Shown piece after piece: positions 1 through 11,842 of a stretch of DNA of 64,000 nt. The number at the start of each line of letters is the position of its first letter. Position 1 is the stretch's first letter. A program made the position numbers and the translations under genes. This DNA is from Echinococcus granulosus (lineage: Eukaryota > Platyhelminthes > Cestoda > Cyclophyllidea > Taeniidae), in NCBI RefSeq assembly GCF_000524195.1, contig NW_020170411.1, positions 1 to 64,000 of the forward strand, written 5' to 3'. A model generated the notes under the pieces. That model did no database searches and was not told the origin of the DNA. It saw only the letters and a program-made list of their open reading frames with translations.

Positions 1-3000
1 TCTCAAGTAAAATGTGAAACCGTTGCTGTCGCTGATGCGGAAGCCGATGTTGTGTCAAAATTAGTTTCTGATTTTGAGTTCCTGCCTTTGTCGGAATCTG
101 TCTCTGAGTTGTGTTCTCGCGACGTGAATGAGCTTCCTTTGCCTGTTTCTTTATCTGGTGGCGTTGTTCTACCTGAATCTTCATCTGCTCTTTTTATTGA
201 TGATTTGCCCTTTTCCTGTAACGAACCTTTTGAATGTTCTTCTTCTGGCCTTGCGGAATTGTCTGATATGCAGGACGTGACCTCCAATTTTGGTGGTTTA
301 GTCGATCTCGAGGTTGTTACGCCTGCTGTTGCTGAGTGTTCTCCATGCTTTTCTTCTTCCCGCACTCGTCTACCTTCTTTAAGTCCTCGTTCTCATGGTT
401 TGAATTTCTTTCCTTTAATTGAAAATTCCTCTCAGTTGAATTTTGAATTTGTTGAGGAATGTCCTTTTGGCCTTTCGAATCTTTTTTCCGCTTCCTTATC
501 TAATCGTGTTCAAGACGTTTTTGATGCCCATCCTGTGGAATCTGCCTTACTTGTTTCCTCGGATATGCCGTCAGAAATTTGTGTTCCTGTTTCTGATTCT
601 AGTCGTTTCCTCACGAGTTCCTCACCTCCTTTACTCCCCGTTTCTGATCTTTTGATTCCGGTATCTCATCCGATTGGGATGGAAATTTCTGAAACTAAGG
701 AAAGCAAAGAATCTGTTCCTTTACACCTCGGCTTGACTCACGATGACCTTCTTTATGTTGAACAAACGAAACCTTTGGAATACGCTACTGCAAAAGCTAA
801 ATATTCACATTCCGATGGATCAGGCCGTGATGTTCATGTTGGTCTTATCGGGAGTGCTGATGAAACAATATCGAAAGTTAAATCTCTACCTCCCGGCCCA
901 TCTCCTTTACAGGCTGTTAGTATAGAGACGGAAGATCATCTGTCCGCTCTTCCAGGCGTGTCTACAGTCTCTCCTTCGGAGGCTGCAATTTATATTGACG
1001 AAACTGGAAATGAATTGCCGATTGTCTTTTCCCGCACAACTACATCGGAATCGGTGAGACCTTTGGATGCGGATCATAATCTCAAATCTGCTGCATTTTT
1101 GGCTGTCACGGAATCTGAACATATAGACTCCTTTACGGCCTCCCAGAGGCAGGCCAATATGCCTGAAGTTGTTTCTGCTGATAAATGTCTAACGCGACAT
1201 TTGTCACTTTCGTCTTCACGTAGTCTGATCGGAAGTGTCGAGACACCTCCCCATGTTTCAAGATTCTCAGATTCTTCTTTGGAGATACGTGTCAAAGTCC
1301 CCCGTCGCCTGTTTTATGCTGCAAATACTCAAGAAGTAGTTTGGGAAGAAGTTGTCTTGTTTGATCATGGCCAAGAAAGCCCGCTTCCTTTCCCAAATGT
1401 CTCAGTCATAGTTCCCATTCCTGAACCAAACTTGAGCATTGCACCCCAACGTTCATTTGCTCAAGATAGTGAGGGAGAACCACCAATGGGAGAAAACAAT
1501 GATCTAGTTCCCACCTACGCTTCACTTCCGTGGCCGAAAGCTAAAGAATATGAAACCACACATCACACTGATATCATTGTTGGCACTGGTTTGGGTGCCT
1601 CAGCTCCGGAAATTTGCACTGACAAGGCAGGCTTAGAGCCTTCTGCTGAGGTCATGAATTTACTCTCGGTGGTTCCAATTTCATCTGCTCCAGTAAGCGG
1701 TGAATTGATGATGTCTGACGTTTCGCCAGCCATTGAAAGCCTCTCTTCACCTACCCTTTCATCCTCAATAAAGTTGCACCAAGAACCTATGAGTAGTGAG
1801 CTGGACGTTTATATTCTTTCGCCTTGTAGTTCTGAGGAAGGCAAAGTCGTTCCAGGCACTAATAAGGATGAACCTAGCAAAGGTCAATTCGTTTCCAGTG
1901 AATCCACTATTTCAGGTGAGGAGAAAGTTGAAGAGGGTACTTGGGATGATTTGTCACAACTTGCAGCTGCCGCTGGTGCCACATTAGCTGCCGAATATGC
2001 CTCAGAGGACGACGAAGAAGAGGATGAAGATGATGATTACGAATTCAAATCAGTTGGATTTGAGTTGTCCAGACCTCGACCGGCGCCTGAAACAACGCTG
2101 GATCGTTCCTCACAACTACTTTCACGACTTAAATTTTATGGTCTGGGAACTCAACAAGTTGCTCAGCCTTCACCACGCCTGTACGATGTAGAACGTGGTA
2201 TGAGTAAAGACATCGAAGAGAACGAAAATATTGAAGAACAGGTGGCTGAGGAGGTTATTCTCGATGATGAAGAAGAGGAGGATGAGGAAGAACATCCTAA
2301 GATAATGGTTGAGGATCTGGATAGCATACTTCCCACTATTCCAGAAGTTGCAGGCCTGGTGACGCCAGATGATGACGACTCGTTAAACGATGACGAAATT
2401 CCGATGGATTTGAAGCTTGTCCCAGCTCATGAGGAGGATGAAGAAGAGGACACCTCTCTGGCATTTTCTAGACCCGTCTCTGAGTACCGGCAACAAGTGC
2501 AGTCGCTCTCAAGACTCTCTGCATCATCCGAAAGAAGTTCCTTCACTGCAACGGTGACTGACACGACCGAAGAGTCGAGCAAAGAAAGTCAAGCGACAGT
2601 AATTCAGATCGGCAGTGATACCTTAACGAATGCTGGCAAAACTCAAGAGGCCTCAAGAACTACTCTTGCGTCTCTGGACTCTGATTTAAATCTCGTCGAC
2701 GAAACACGACTATCCGATAGTTTTCCGCAGCTTCCTAAGGAAACCATTGATGCCTCAATGCAAGAACAAGTTGCACTGGCTACAGCAATATCAACTGATC
2801 AGGTTACTGAGGATAAATCATCCGGCAGTCGCCATTGTGCGGATACAGTATCTACACCAAGCATTTTGGAACGTTCTACATCAAGTGGAATCTACTGTCC
2901 ACCGAAAGGTCGGCTTCAGGGTTTTCCACGAAAGGGTGATCCTGGTGCAAGTGAACCGGCTCTTTCTAAAACTGAAGCTACTGCAAGTCAGTCACCATCT

Positions 3001-4311
3001 TTGGCAGAATTTGAGCGTTTGGAACAACAAATGATTGCTAACTCATCTCCAGACTCCCTTCAAAAGACTTCTGGTGAGCTGAAAAAGGATTCGAGCAGCA
3101 GAACTAGCAGTTCTGTCTCTGAATTTGAACGAATCGAGGCCGAAGCAACTAAACCGTTCTCAGCGAGTAGTGGAGAAATACCATCTGCTACAAAAGGCGC
3201 AGGAGACAGTTCTCTGTCTTCTCTGTCCGATTTCCTTCGTGCAGAACAGGAGTGTGCCAGTAGCCAAGAGTCTGTTCAACAACAACCGATTGATTCTCAG
3301 CTGACCGCACTGACCCACAAGACTATTAGTACCATCTACGAAGATGTTCTAGCCGAACAGATGTGTCAGAGTGTCGAGACTTCCCGATTGACAGATTCCT
3401 CTGAGATAGTAGGAGAAGTTGACTCACTTGTGCAATCCTCCATCCATGATTCACTTGCCAGTAGCTCTTGTCAACGCGAGGTCCTGCCGATTGACCTTAT
3501 TCGCGATGTCATTCGTGGTGCTCGTGATGTACTTGAACAGCGTTATCCTCGAGATCATGATTCTCTGGGCGAAGCGGACTCATTAGAAGAAGACTTCCCG
3601 CAAATCATGGAGACATCGGCAGATTCCCTAGACGGCCTCCAACAGCATAGTCAACAAGGGCAATGGGGAGATAGCTCTTTGTCATCTGAGGCTAATTACA
3701 GTCGTCACATGACCGATTCTTTGGAGGACAGTGGTGCTGCAATGGCCAGTGGAAGTAGGGCCTCAACACAACCTCCCTCACAATCTGAAGTTCTTTTCCT
3801 GCCCCTTCTTGGTCCACCTCCAATACCGATTCAGTCCAGCGAACTGCCACAGTTATCCATTCCCCGTTCCACTAGTGGAGATGAAGCTTTATTGAAAAAG
3901 ACAGACACCGACGAGGAGACATCATTTAAGCGACTACCCGTTTCTGCGAGCATTACCTCTCTGAACCTAGCTCAAGGGCACGTACCTATTTCGCAAACCG
4001 ACTCCAATTTGGGCTCCACGGTTTTCGACGTGTCCGAGGATGAATTTAAAGGACCTGCGCATCCGGGCGCTTCAGTAACCGAAAGTCCTTTAAAAAGCCT
4101 TTCCTCCTCTCCTGTCCTCATCCATGGAAGAGACGTTGAAGATATTCCCGAAAGCTCTTCACCCATAACCCCAATGGCTGGTCCCTTTAGCCCGAAGGAT
4201 ATTTCTACGCCAACCATGACAGAAATTAGCAGTGTAGTTGACGAGGAAATTGGAAAAGATTTTGAAATCATCCGAGCTGCTGATTATGATTTTCCACATG
4301 AGCAAAAATGA
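1..4311 (+). CDS. 3' terminal exon of a very large Ser/Thr-rich acidic protein (giant-ankyrin-like tail?)
   Basis: The frame is open from base 1 to a TGA at 4309-4311, about 1,436 codons with no intron signal needed, so this is the last coding exon of a gene that begins left of the window. No enzymatic fold or membrane segment is visible. The first 230 residues are rich in Ser, Leu and Phe. Acidic runs of Glu/Asp lie near residues 675-690 and 755-770. A motif recurs three times, as SLAEFERLE, SVSEFERIE and SLSDFLRAE, near codons 1000-1080. Later come repeated DSL-type boxes (SADSLD, MTDSLE, GEADSLEED). Disordered tails with EFERLE-like repeats recall the giant axonal ankyrins of invertebrates, but that is from memory and unconfirmed. 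The product is probably a cytoskeletal scaffold. Coding status is very likely; identity is weak. Confidence 0.8.
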   Translation, partial: SQVKCETVAVADAEADVVSKLVSDFEFLPLSESVSELCSRDVNELPLPVSLSGGVVLPESSSALFIDDLPFSCNEPFECSSSGLAELSDMQDVTSNFGGLVDLEVVTPAVAECSPCFSSSRTRLPSLSPRSHGLNFFPLIENSSQLNFEFVEECPFGLSNLFSASLSNRVQDVFDAHPVESALLVSSDMPSEICVPVSDSSRFLTSSSPPLLPVSDLLIPVSHPIGMEISETKESKESVPLHLGLTHDDLLYVEQTKPLEYATAKAKYSHSDGSGRDVHVGLIGSADETISKVKSLPPGPSPLQAVSIETEDHLSALPGVSTVSPSEAAIYIDETGNELPIVFSRTTTSESVRPLDADHNLKSAAFLAVTESEHIDSFTASQRQANMPEVVSADKCLTRHLSLSSSRSLIGSVETPPHVSRFSDSSLEIRVKVPRRLFYAANTQEVVWEEVVLFDHGQESPLPFPNVSVIVPIPEPNLSIAPQRSFAQDSEGEPPMGENNDLVPTYASLPWPKAKEYETTHHTDIIVGTGLGASAPEICTDKAGLEPSAEVMNLLSVVPISSAPVSGELMMSDVSPAIESLSSPTLSSSIKLHQEPMSSELDVYILSPCSSEEGKVVPGTNKDEPSKGQFVSSESTISGEEKVEEGTWDDLSQLAAAAGATLAAEYASEDDEEEDEDDDYEFKSVGFELSRPRPAPETTLDRSSQLLSRLKFYGLGTQQVAQPSPRLYDVERGMSKDIEENENIEEQVAEEVILDDEEEEDEEEHPKIMVEDLDSILPTIPEVAGLVTPDDDDSLNDDEIPMDLKLVPAHEEDEEEDTSLAFSRPVSEYRQQVQSLSRLSASSERSSFTATVTDTTEESSKESQATVIQIGSDTLTNAGKTQEASRTTLASLDSDLNLVDETRLSDSFPQLPKETIDASMQEQVALATAISTDQVTEDKSSGSRHCADTVSTPSILERSTSSGIYCPPKGRLQGFPRKGDPGASEPALSKTEATASQSPSLAEFERLEQQMIANSSPDSLQKTSGELKKDSSSRTSSSVSEFERIEAEATKPFSASSGEIPSATKGAGDSSLSSLSDFLRAEQECASSQESVQQQPIDSQLTALTHKTISTIYEDVLAEQMCQSVETSRLTDSSEIVGEVDSLVQSSIHDSLASSSCQREVLPIDLIRDVIRGARDVLEQRYPRDHDSLGEADSLEEDFPQIMETSADSLDGLQQHSQQGQWGDSSLSSEANYSRHMTDSLEDSGAAMASGSRASTQPPSQSEVLFLPLLGPPPIPIQSSELPQLSIPRSTSGDEALLKKTDTDEETSFKRLPVSASITSLNLAQGHVPISQTDSNLGSTVFDVSEDEFKGPAHPGASVTESPLKSLSSSPVLIHGRDVEDIPESSSPITPMAGPFSPKDISTPTMTEISSVVDEEIGKDFEIIRAADYDFPHEQK

Positions 4312-7300
4312 AGCCTTGGCAATTATTTCGACTAAAAACGCTTTGATGATCCCTCTACCCACTCTCTACCCTGTTTTCACAAGGACGGTCAGAGTGGACA
4401 GGCTTTTCTTAACCATTCCTTTCGGCTTGTGATTGCTTCAGTCATGAGCAATGTGAACTCAACAAAGATGTCAAAATCCAATCCTTTCAAATCTTGTTTG
4501 CTTTCGATATTTTTGCATTTCATCAACTAACAATGTTAAGACTGTTTTTACACTAAGATGTGAACTCGAGAAATCAACTGATCAACTAGCTCAGGACATT
4601 CCCAGTATACAGGAAAGCGATTCCACCCATGCAAAATCCACTTATATTCACACACTCATAGCGAGTCAGAAACGGAACAATCTCCCCCCTGCTGCATTAA
4701 ACTTTCGTCGGGTCTGGAAGAGTGGCTAATCGTCTTGGTGAAGATAACAGACTCATCTGCTCCTACCTTAATCAGGGCCAAACTCCACCTCCCCCCTTCC
4801 CCTTCCGTAGATGCCCACTTCCCCTCCTCCCCGGCCCCCATCCTCTAGATTCGGCATGAGAACTCGCATGCGCTGTGCTCGGTGAACGGATCTACGCCTA
4901 CCAATCTCGCGCTAGTCACAAGGAGTCCCACCTGGACCTCCTCATTGCCCCTCTCAAACCCCTTCCTCAAGCTGCATGGAGGTACGCGCTTCTGCCTTCT
5001 CTTTTAGTTCTTTCTGTGTCACCCCTTTGTGGATTTATTCTCCTACTGTTGCTACTGCTTGTTTGCATGTTTTTGATTAGTCTGGATATGCTCCCGTACT
5101 GTGGATTATCTGTTTACGCTTGTGCCGGCGTTGATAGGTATATTAGTCCTTTAACTCCTAATAGTAGGACCAAAATGATGGAATCTTTGAAGGACCAGTG
5201 ACTCAAGTATTGCTGAATTGTGATTTAAAGTAATAATGTTTACGTACCACCGCTAAGTAGCAGGGTGGTTTTGAAAGCGTTACCGATTTTATTTGCCACA
5301 AAACCAAAGTGCTTTTACACTGAGAGTTTAGCATTAAAACCACAATATAATCAAATGTCCCTCAAACTGATTTACTTATAAGTAAAGGAACTACTAAGGG
5401 TTTTTTCGACTTTGCACATTACACTACCATCCAAAGCCTACTGCTCCATGTAATCGTCGCTAGTTATAAATCCCACCTGGTGAGTAATATCGCAGGATTT
5501 CAATGTATACTTCTGATATGTGTTGTAATGTATCTGTTGGTCACGCGATGTGTGGATTTCGCACGCTTCAGGCTTCAAAACTTGTCGTGTCGGAAAGTAA
5601 TAAGTAATAAGTACCACTCCTTATAATGAAGCATGAAAGTAGGGGATATTGAACTCCAAAACTGAAATCATATCGTGAACTTATTTTCATTGTTAGTTTG
5701 CATATGCATGGAGCATTCCGGCAAGGACTTATCGCTGTCCAACCTTATTTAAATTGTCATGATCGCGTGGCAATGGCTATTGTTGTCGCTAGCTCACTGT
5801 CCATAAGCTACACATTGTCTCATTGACCTCTGTCACGTGAGATATGGTCATATATTCGTTGTTGCCTAGATAACAAATTTGAGTTTATGCGCGATTTCTG
5901 CTGTTTCTTGCCTTATCATCTGTGTCAGTTCTTATCATTACTTACGCTTTTTTTCCCTCACCAGACTGAGTATAAATTCGCCCTCACAACCGGATTTTGC
6001 TCCATCTTCCCACCGTTTACCCCTCAGTCGCAAGGAGGAGAATCGTTTCGAGGAATGCGAGACGCGCGTACGCGGATTTCAACTTTCGTTCATCTTCTGT
6101 TTACTCCTCCCTCTCCCACACGTACCTTCGACCTATCCTCCTGCTTTCCAGCTTGTATTCTTCGATGCTTTTCTGTCTCCTTTTGCTCCAGCGTGTCAAA
6201 TGCCGATCCGCTGTCTGCAGACAGCGTATGCATTATAACTACACAAATCCAGCCTAGGTTTCCCTTCTCACTACCCTTACCTGCATCCCCATCCCTCACC
6301 TGCCTTTTTTGTTTGCTTTTCGATTATTCTTACTGATCTCGTTAAACCTCTATACATGCAAGTACAGAATTGCCGCAAATAAAAAACTTACTCTTTGCAT
6401 CACGGCCTTTCAACCCCGTTTCGAAGTGGTGCGGTCAATATTTACCAAATAATGAAGATTGTGGAATGGTAAATTTTTCCTCTGTTTAGGATTTTATCAA
6501 AAGCTGACATTTTTTGTCAGAATAAGTTTAATGTTTGGGAATGAATGAATTTTAATCGCATTTGGCAATGGTGACACATCAAGGTAGCCATAAAACGGCA
6601 AGGTTATCCGTATGAGGGCAACTCTGACAAATGACTTTAACCCAAATGTCATGAATAAATATGATTCCTAAATGACTGTTTCAAGGAATGCATAAATCCC
6701 CTTAAATTTTCGACAGTTCAGAGGCAAGAGTGAAGCGATGTTTGAACGACCACAGTCTGAGTAGTAGGGTTTCCCTTGTGGTGGCTTAAACAGCATTGAT
6801 CACCATCACACTTGCATGGGTAAAGGCGATTGCACATGCATGTTATCCTATCTCAATGAGCTGAAGAATAAAGCGGTAAAATGAAAATGTAGTGGGCCAA
6901 TGGAGAGCAGAGACCTTATTAATTTCCACATTTCACTACTCAGCCATCAAATATGCATATGCATATCACGGCACGTCAACACCAAGTTAATGTGGAGTGT
7001 TCGAAATGTATTTCACTGCTTAAAATGGCAAAAATTTATGTATTTTTAGCCTGCGGAGACCCCTGGCTTTAATCGTTCTCAAATTATTTATTTTTTATTT
7101 ATTATTATTTGTTATTATTTATTCATTTATTATGGTAATTCTATTTCCGCATAGTCTTCACATTAAGTGAGTAATGGCTGGATGGTTTTTTATTATTGCT
7201 AAAACCAACAGCAAATAGTGCATTTATTTTGCTTACCATATGGTAGGAGGCAGATTACATCGAAAAAGCATGTAAGCTTTCTAATTCATGTCAAACTGTT

Positions 7301-8339
7301 TTGATCATTGGGTCCTGTACGGTCAATAATACTGGTATGAGGTCAGCCTAGTGTGCGTCGTCTGACCCTCATCACCTAAACATCGTTCCCTCAACTCTTT
7401 GATAGTCAGTGGCCGACTTATTCACTTTAAGCTCTTGAAAATCTGCAGGCGAATGTCTGACTGACATCATTAGCCGGTCTTCGTCATTTGTTGCCGTGTC
7501 TAAAAGGCTTTCCAAATGAAGTAGTTTGTTCAACTTTTCATCATACTAAACCGTGCTTCATGCATTATTGTCAATGGTGCGCAAAAGAGGCAAAGCTGCC
7601 AAACTATTGTTGACCCTTCTCAAAGGCTAATCAGAAGGTCCTTTCAAGTTTAAGTTAATCCTGAAGCTTACGAGGAAGGGCCACCCATTACTCTTTATTT
7701 CCATGTACTCTGTTTTAACAATTACTGAATTATTATGGAAGTGATTAACAAATAAGAAATTTCATTCTATCAGACCCTTGTTCATCCTCAGGCTAAGCCC
7801 TACAGTTTAGCTTCCGTGTGAAGTTTTGAATCAAATCAGAGGGTGACATCAAGATTTGCACCGCTTTTGTTAGTGGCCGGAAGTGTCCCAGAAAATAGCA
7901 TTTCCTTTGCTCACTTACTACTTAGAATGACAAGTTCAAATGCAGCATTTATCACATAATGCGGTGACTAAAGTCGCAGTAATCGAGGCACCGAACCATC
8001 TGGAAGGTGGTGAGGTCGTTATCCCAGTTTTAACATAGGGAAGTGGAGTGCACGAATCCAGCTAATCACATCCAGCAAACACAGAGGAGTTGGGCATTTT
8101 AAATTGATCTCACCACAGATAGAATTTCCCTCGCTATCAAAAAATTAAACCATCTAATGCTATCGCCAAGACTAGGGCTCTTGGTAAACCCAAGAAGCAA
8201 TTTTGTTTAGCATCGCAAATTTGCTTTTTAGTCGGAATGTCTTGTCTAAAATTCTCGTGAATTTGGGGCAATTTAAGGGTGGCAACATATTTTGCTGAAT
8301 AAAAGTGCTCGCATTACTCCACCTTGCAAACGTGTATGA
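4312..8339. other. Non-coding stretch after the giant exon
   Basis: This AT-rich stretch contains no convincing gene. A pyrimidine-rich patch at 5880-6340 is open in several frames, but its translations are low-complexity Ser/Pro/Leu/Phe and look like a base-composition effect. At 7080-7135 there is a run of TTATT-type low-complexity sequence. A short block at 4780-4982 has strong pyrimidine-tract acceptors and is treated separately. Confidence 0.6.
4784..4982 (+). other. Candidate alternative 3' exon(s)
   Basis: Two strong splice-acceptor-like sites lie here: a C/T tract ending CCGTAG near 4809, and another ending CTCTAG near 4850. They are followed by short open frames. One frame is open from about 4860 and runs to a GTACGC donor-like site at 4982; it encodes a residue mix that looks protein-like (for example HLDLLIAPLKPLPQAAW). 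It could be an alternative C-terminal exon of the upstream giant gene. No phase-compatible donor was proven, so this is only a candidate. Confidence 0.2.
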
Positions 8340-8930
8340 TTTCACGGGCAAGGCCTCACTGCTGCTGCTGGGTCGTTGTTTTTTTCTGCTTGCTGCCAGT
8401 ATGGTTTTGCTGCTCGTGGTGCTTCTGAGGCCTCGAGGACTACGAGGGTTTCCGTTGTCCACCCGCCTTTTGTGACGATGTTCGTCGAGGCCATCGCGTC
8501 CTTAAAGGCGAGGCGTGGCTCCAGTCGTCAGGCCATTTTGAAGTACATAATAAATCACTACTGGGTGGAGGGGAGGGTTGCTGAGGTCAAAGTTCACTGC
8601 ATTCTCGTTTCCGTTTTGCCTGACGGCAGGTTGGTCTGTGTGAAGGAACACGGTGCCAGTGGGCTCTTTCAGATCACCTGACTGCAGAGAGATCAGTGGT
8701 GCATAGATTCTCCGGGAAGGTAACGCCTAGGGCAGAGGCTATCAAGTGGGCCCTGACTGCGAATAGGTCTTCTGCCCTTCCCATAGCAGGAAAGAAGGCG
8801 TTCACCAAGCTGGGAAAGGTAGTTGAATCGGTGAATTGATCGGTTTCCGCAAGGAGGACAAAGACAGGAAGCTCAAAGAGTTCAGTAGTTAGAAAGAGGT
8901 TCACCACTGTCAATAGGTGCTGTTTTTCGC
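8340..8930 (+). pseudogene. Decayed intronless linker histone H1 copy
   Basis: From about 8428 to 8678 the frame encodes a clear H1/H5 winged-helix globular domain: it begins HPPFVTMFVEAIASLK, passes the hallmark GSSRQAILKYI and ends with KEHGASGLFQIT. In H1 this domain binds the nucleosome dyad. There are signs of decay. No in-frame ATG exists between the upstream stop (8337) and the domain. A TGA at 8679-8681 cuts off the tail. A Lys/Ala/Thr/Ser-rich tail-like stretch resumes in a different frame at about 8717-8840 and is again broken by a stop. Several basic residues expected in the domain are replaced by hydrophobic ones. No intron is present. It is probably a retrocopy or a dead tandem-family member; a diverged orphan H1 gene is the alternative. 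Confidence 0.72.
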
Positions 8931-9349
8931 ATTCCTGTACATTTCAGTTTAAATCTTTTACTGTACATGCAATCTATTCAGTGTTGGCAGCTAGTGGAGG
9001 GTTTAGCTCCCTTTGGGCTATGTGAGGTAGCGGAACTTCTGAGTCCGAGTGTCCTGGCTTTTTAAATGGGTTCAGTTACGAATGTGAAAGGTTTGAATCG
9101 TTTCGGGCTTCGGCTTTACTCGGCAATTAGGGTATCCAGAGGAATAAGTGGGGGTGGGCGCGTAGAGACGGCGAGAATTGACCACACTTGTAGATGCCTC
9201 TGAGGCTATCGGGAATATTCCGGTGGTCATGTTTCACATGAGCCGGTTAGGTCCGGTTTTTTCATTCTCTGCTCAATAGGCTTCCCACAAGGTAGTGAAT
9301 TTCTTGGCACACCTATGTGGCCGGATAATACTTCGTACGGGTACGTGAA

Positions 9350-9620
9350 ATGCGCTCTAAAGTCTACATGCTTCGGGCGTTTAAATTGGAACCGGTGAGA
9401 AACGATGAATGCGGTGAGGGTACGATAACAGAGAGGCTGATGTGGAAGTGGTTCGTAAATTTTAGCTCAGAAAATGCGACTATGAACGATGAGCTTCGAA
9501 TGAGACGTCGCTCGGCATTCACTTTGACAGGACGCCCTCAAGGGCACTGTCGAAGGCAAAGCCAGATTGTTTCCTAAGGAGACTGGCTAATGAGCAAGCC
9601 GGTAAGGCGGACTTTGAGAT
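9350..9620 (+). mobile_element. Degenerate mariner-type transposase fragment (N-terminal HTH)
   Basis: The open frame at 9350-9577 contains GEGTITERLMWKWFVNF followed by ATMNDELRMRRRSAF. This matches the pattern of the second helix-turn-helix of mariner/SETMAR transposases (GxGTxxERTxxxWFxxF, then LEDExRSGRPSE). Just downstream, in another frame, ALKGTVEGKARLF resembles the following ALxALVExxPR segment, implying a frameshift. The catalytic DD(D/E) region and terminal inverted repeats were not recognised. This looks like a dead scrap of a cut-and-paste transposon. Confidence 0.5.
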
Positions 9621-11842
9621 AACGGTGGCCCCCACCTCAGCATACGAGGGGTTTCTTCTGTCACATTTCACTCCGCTTGCTTTCAATGGGATAGGGATTT
9701 TTCGGGGTCCTGTACCTTATGCTTCAGTGAAAAATAGATTCAATTTAAAAGTAGCTAATTTCCTATTCATTTAGAAATTCCAAATGCTCAATGAATTTCA
9801 AGTAAGAGGGGATTATTTTAATGCATGAGTAGATTTACAGGTAAATACTTGCACTTTTCGGATGCCTTTTATGCTGCTTGTGATTCTTTTTTATACTTAT
9901 TCTGCAAATTAGTTAGCATTAACCACTAAATATTGTTTATTTCTACTACTATCTGGGTTATCTGGAGTATTGGCAAGCACCAGAGAGTCCCTTGACCAAC
10001 TCCCACTCCGCCCTTCAGTTGCTTGTCACGTGGGCCTGCATCAGAATTTCCTCCAGATTAAGCATAAACGAAGCACCACGCGACTGCAAGGTGATGTTTA
10101 TTGTTGTACATTTAGAGGCACTGCCATTCGTTAATGGAATGGGCAGGATCCATGGAATGTGAGTTTCCTCAAAGTGGTTTCCCAAAACTGATCTAATCGC
10201 TTTCTTTATGAATAAGGCTTTTATTGTCTTCTTACATTATTGGAGTGCGGTGAAGGAAAGGAGTTATTCAAGTCCAAACTAGCTTAATTATGATGCGAAA
10301 TTATACTTAATAATGATTTATACTTAGGTATTACAACCCAAGAAATGTGGCTGTCTTTCATTGTGATTGTGTGAAAGACATTTATCCTCGCACTAAAACA
10401 TTCTCCAATTTTCGAACTATATAACACAGTGGATCTACACCAATGCATTCGTCCTTATGCTCAATGCAATTTCTAATTTCCTCTACTTAGCCTTCTTACT
10501 AATAGATTAAACACTGACGGAAATCTGCAGCCGTTTGTACCTTTCCTTTTATCGAGTTGAGTTCAAATTGCTAATAAACCTCGATGTGGAATCCACCATT
10601 TTCATACTACTCACACTTTTACTTCCGCACCCTCACTTGAATGTTGAAATGTGTTTCTGATGCTTCTGGCTCTTGAATTCAACACACAAACGGTTAAAGC
10701 CTTTCAAAATCCTGCGAGCCACAACCACGATGGAGAAGAGAACGACGGGACTCGCAGAATTAACTGTCTAGGTATTAAAAAGCCGGTACCGTGTTGCGTA
10801 AATACTCTTGCCCGTTTCTTCAGCATTTGTGCATAAACTATTACCACTCATCAAGTGTCGTGCCAAGACGGCCGTCTTTTTATTTAGCATAGAAATGTCT
10901 ATGCCTGTCGCATGACCAGTTCTACTTAATAACCTGGGTGCCAATGCACCTATAACTCCATGACTGGGTACTGAGTGCGTTTTGCCTACTTGTCTCCTTA
11001 TCCATGGAAGAAAGAATTTTGTGAGTGGAATATAAGCGCCTCTGCATTGCTCTTATTGGCCATCTTGCATACATGCTTTTGGAAAGCAAGGATTTTGCTA
11101 CTTTGGAAGCATACGACTCAAACCAATGAAATCATTAGCAGTAAGCTCTTCCTTGTTTATGATAACCTTTTATTAAGTGAGGCATAGATCTTTCAGGTGA
11201 GGTGCCTCAATTCGCTTATGTTTGTCTACCCATTGGACAAATAAGTAAAAACCTTAAGTGGCTCGAGAGGAAGGCTAACTCGGCACCAGCAAATGGAATG
11301 TGGTCTCGTCTCACGAGTATTTGCCGAAAAAGCCGTTGTACTTGTACTCAAGTATAATGATATTTCATTCAGTAAAGTACAAGTAGACCTAAAAAAAGCA
11401 TCCACTTGAACGAGGAGTGGGTAAAGTGAATTAAAGGAACCGAAGACAAAAATTGCAAGAGGCACGCAGTTCTCACGTAAGGGGGACCATTTTGGAATCT
11501 TGAAAACAGAAAAATCTGCGTTTACTTCATACTGATTTGTGCCTGCATTGCTCCTTCCTCAACCATTTCCGTTCATATTCGACTGCGGAAAGCGAAGGCA
11601 AATAATTAATTATTTTTAATTTTTCTGACACAATCTCCAATTTACCAATCACTTGTGCATGATAAGTTGCCATTCTCATGGTTATTTGAATCTGTTGTTG
11701 CTTATCCATAGGAAACGCTTGACGCGAATACTAATTCGGTAACGTACACTGAACTAATATTGACACTTCCAAAATGCCTCTTTCTGCTTTGTTATTTGGA
11801 ACAAATGCTACGCTAATAAAAAATGAAGAATTGACGCTACCA
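9621..11842. other. Non-coding stretch, nothing recognised
   Basis: AT-rich sequence with only short open frames and no family signature. It separates the H1/mariner relic block from the 3' end of the minus-strand gene at 11843. Confidence 0.5.

Noticed and set aside
5879..6336. Three overlapping open frames of 86-149 codons on the plus strand
   Set aside because: The block is pyrimidine-rich, which removes stop codons in all frames; translations are low-complexity with no domain and no splice structure.
7080..7135. Possible CRISPR-like or satellite array
   Set aside because: Only an AT-rich low-complexity run; no regular unit or spacer.
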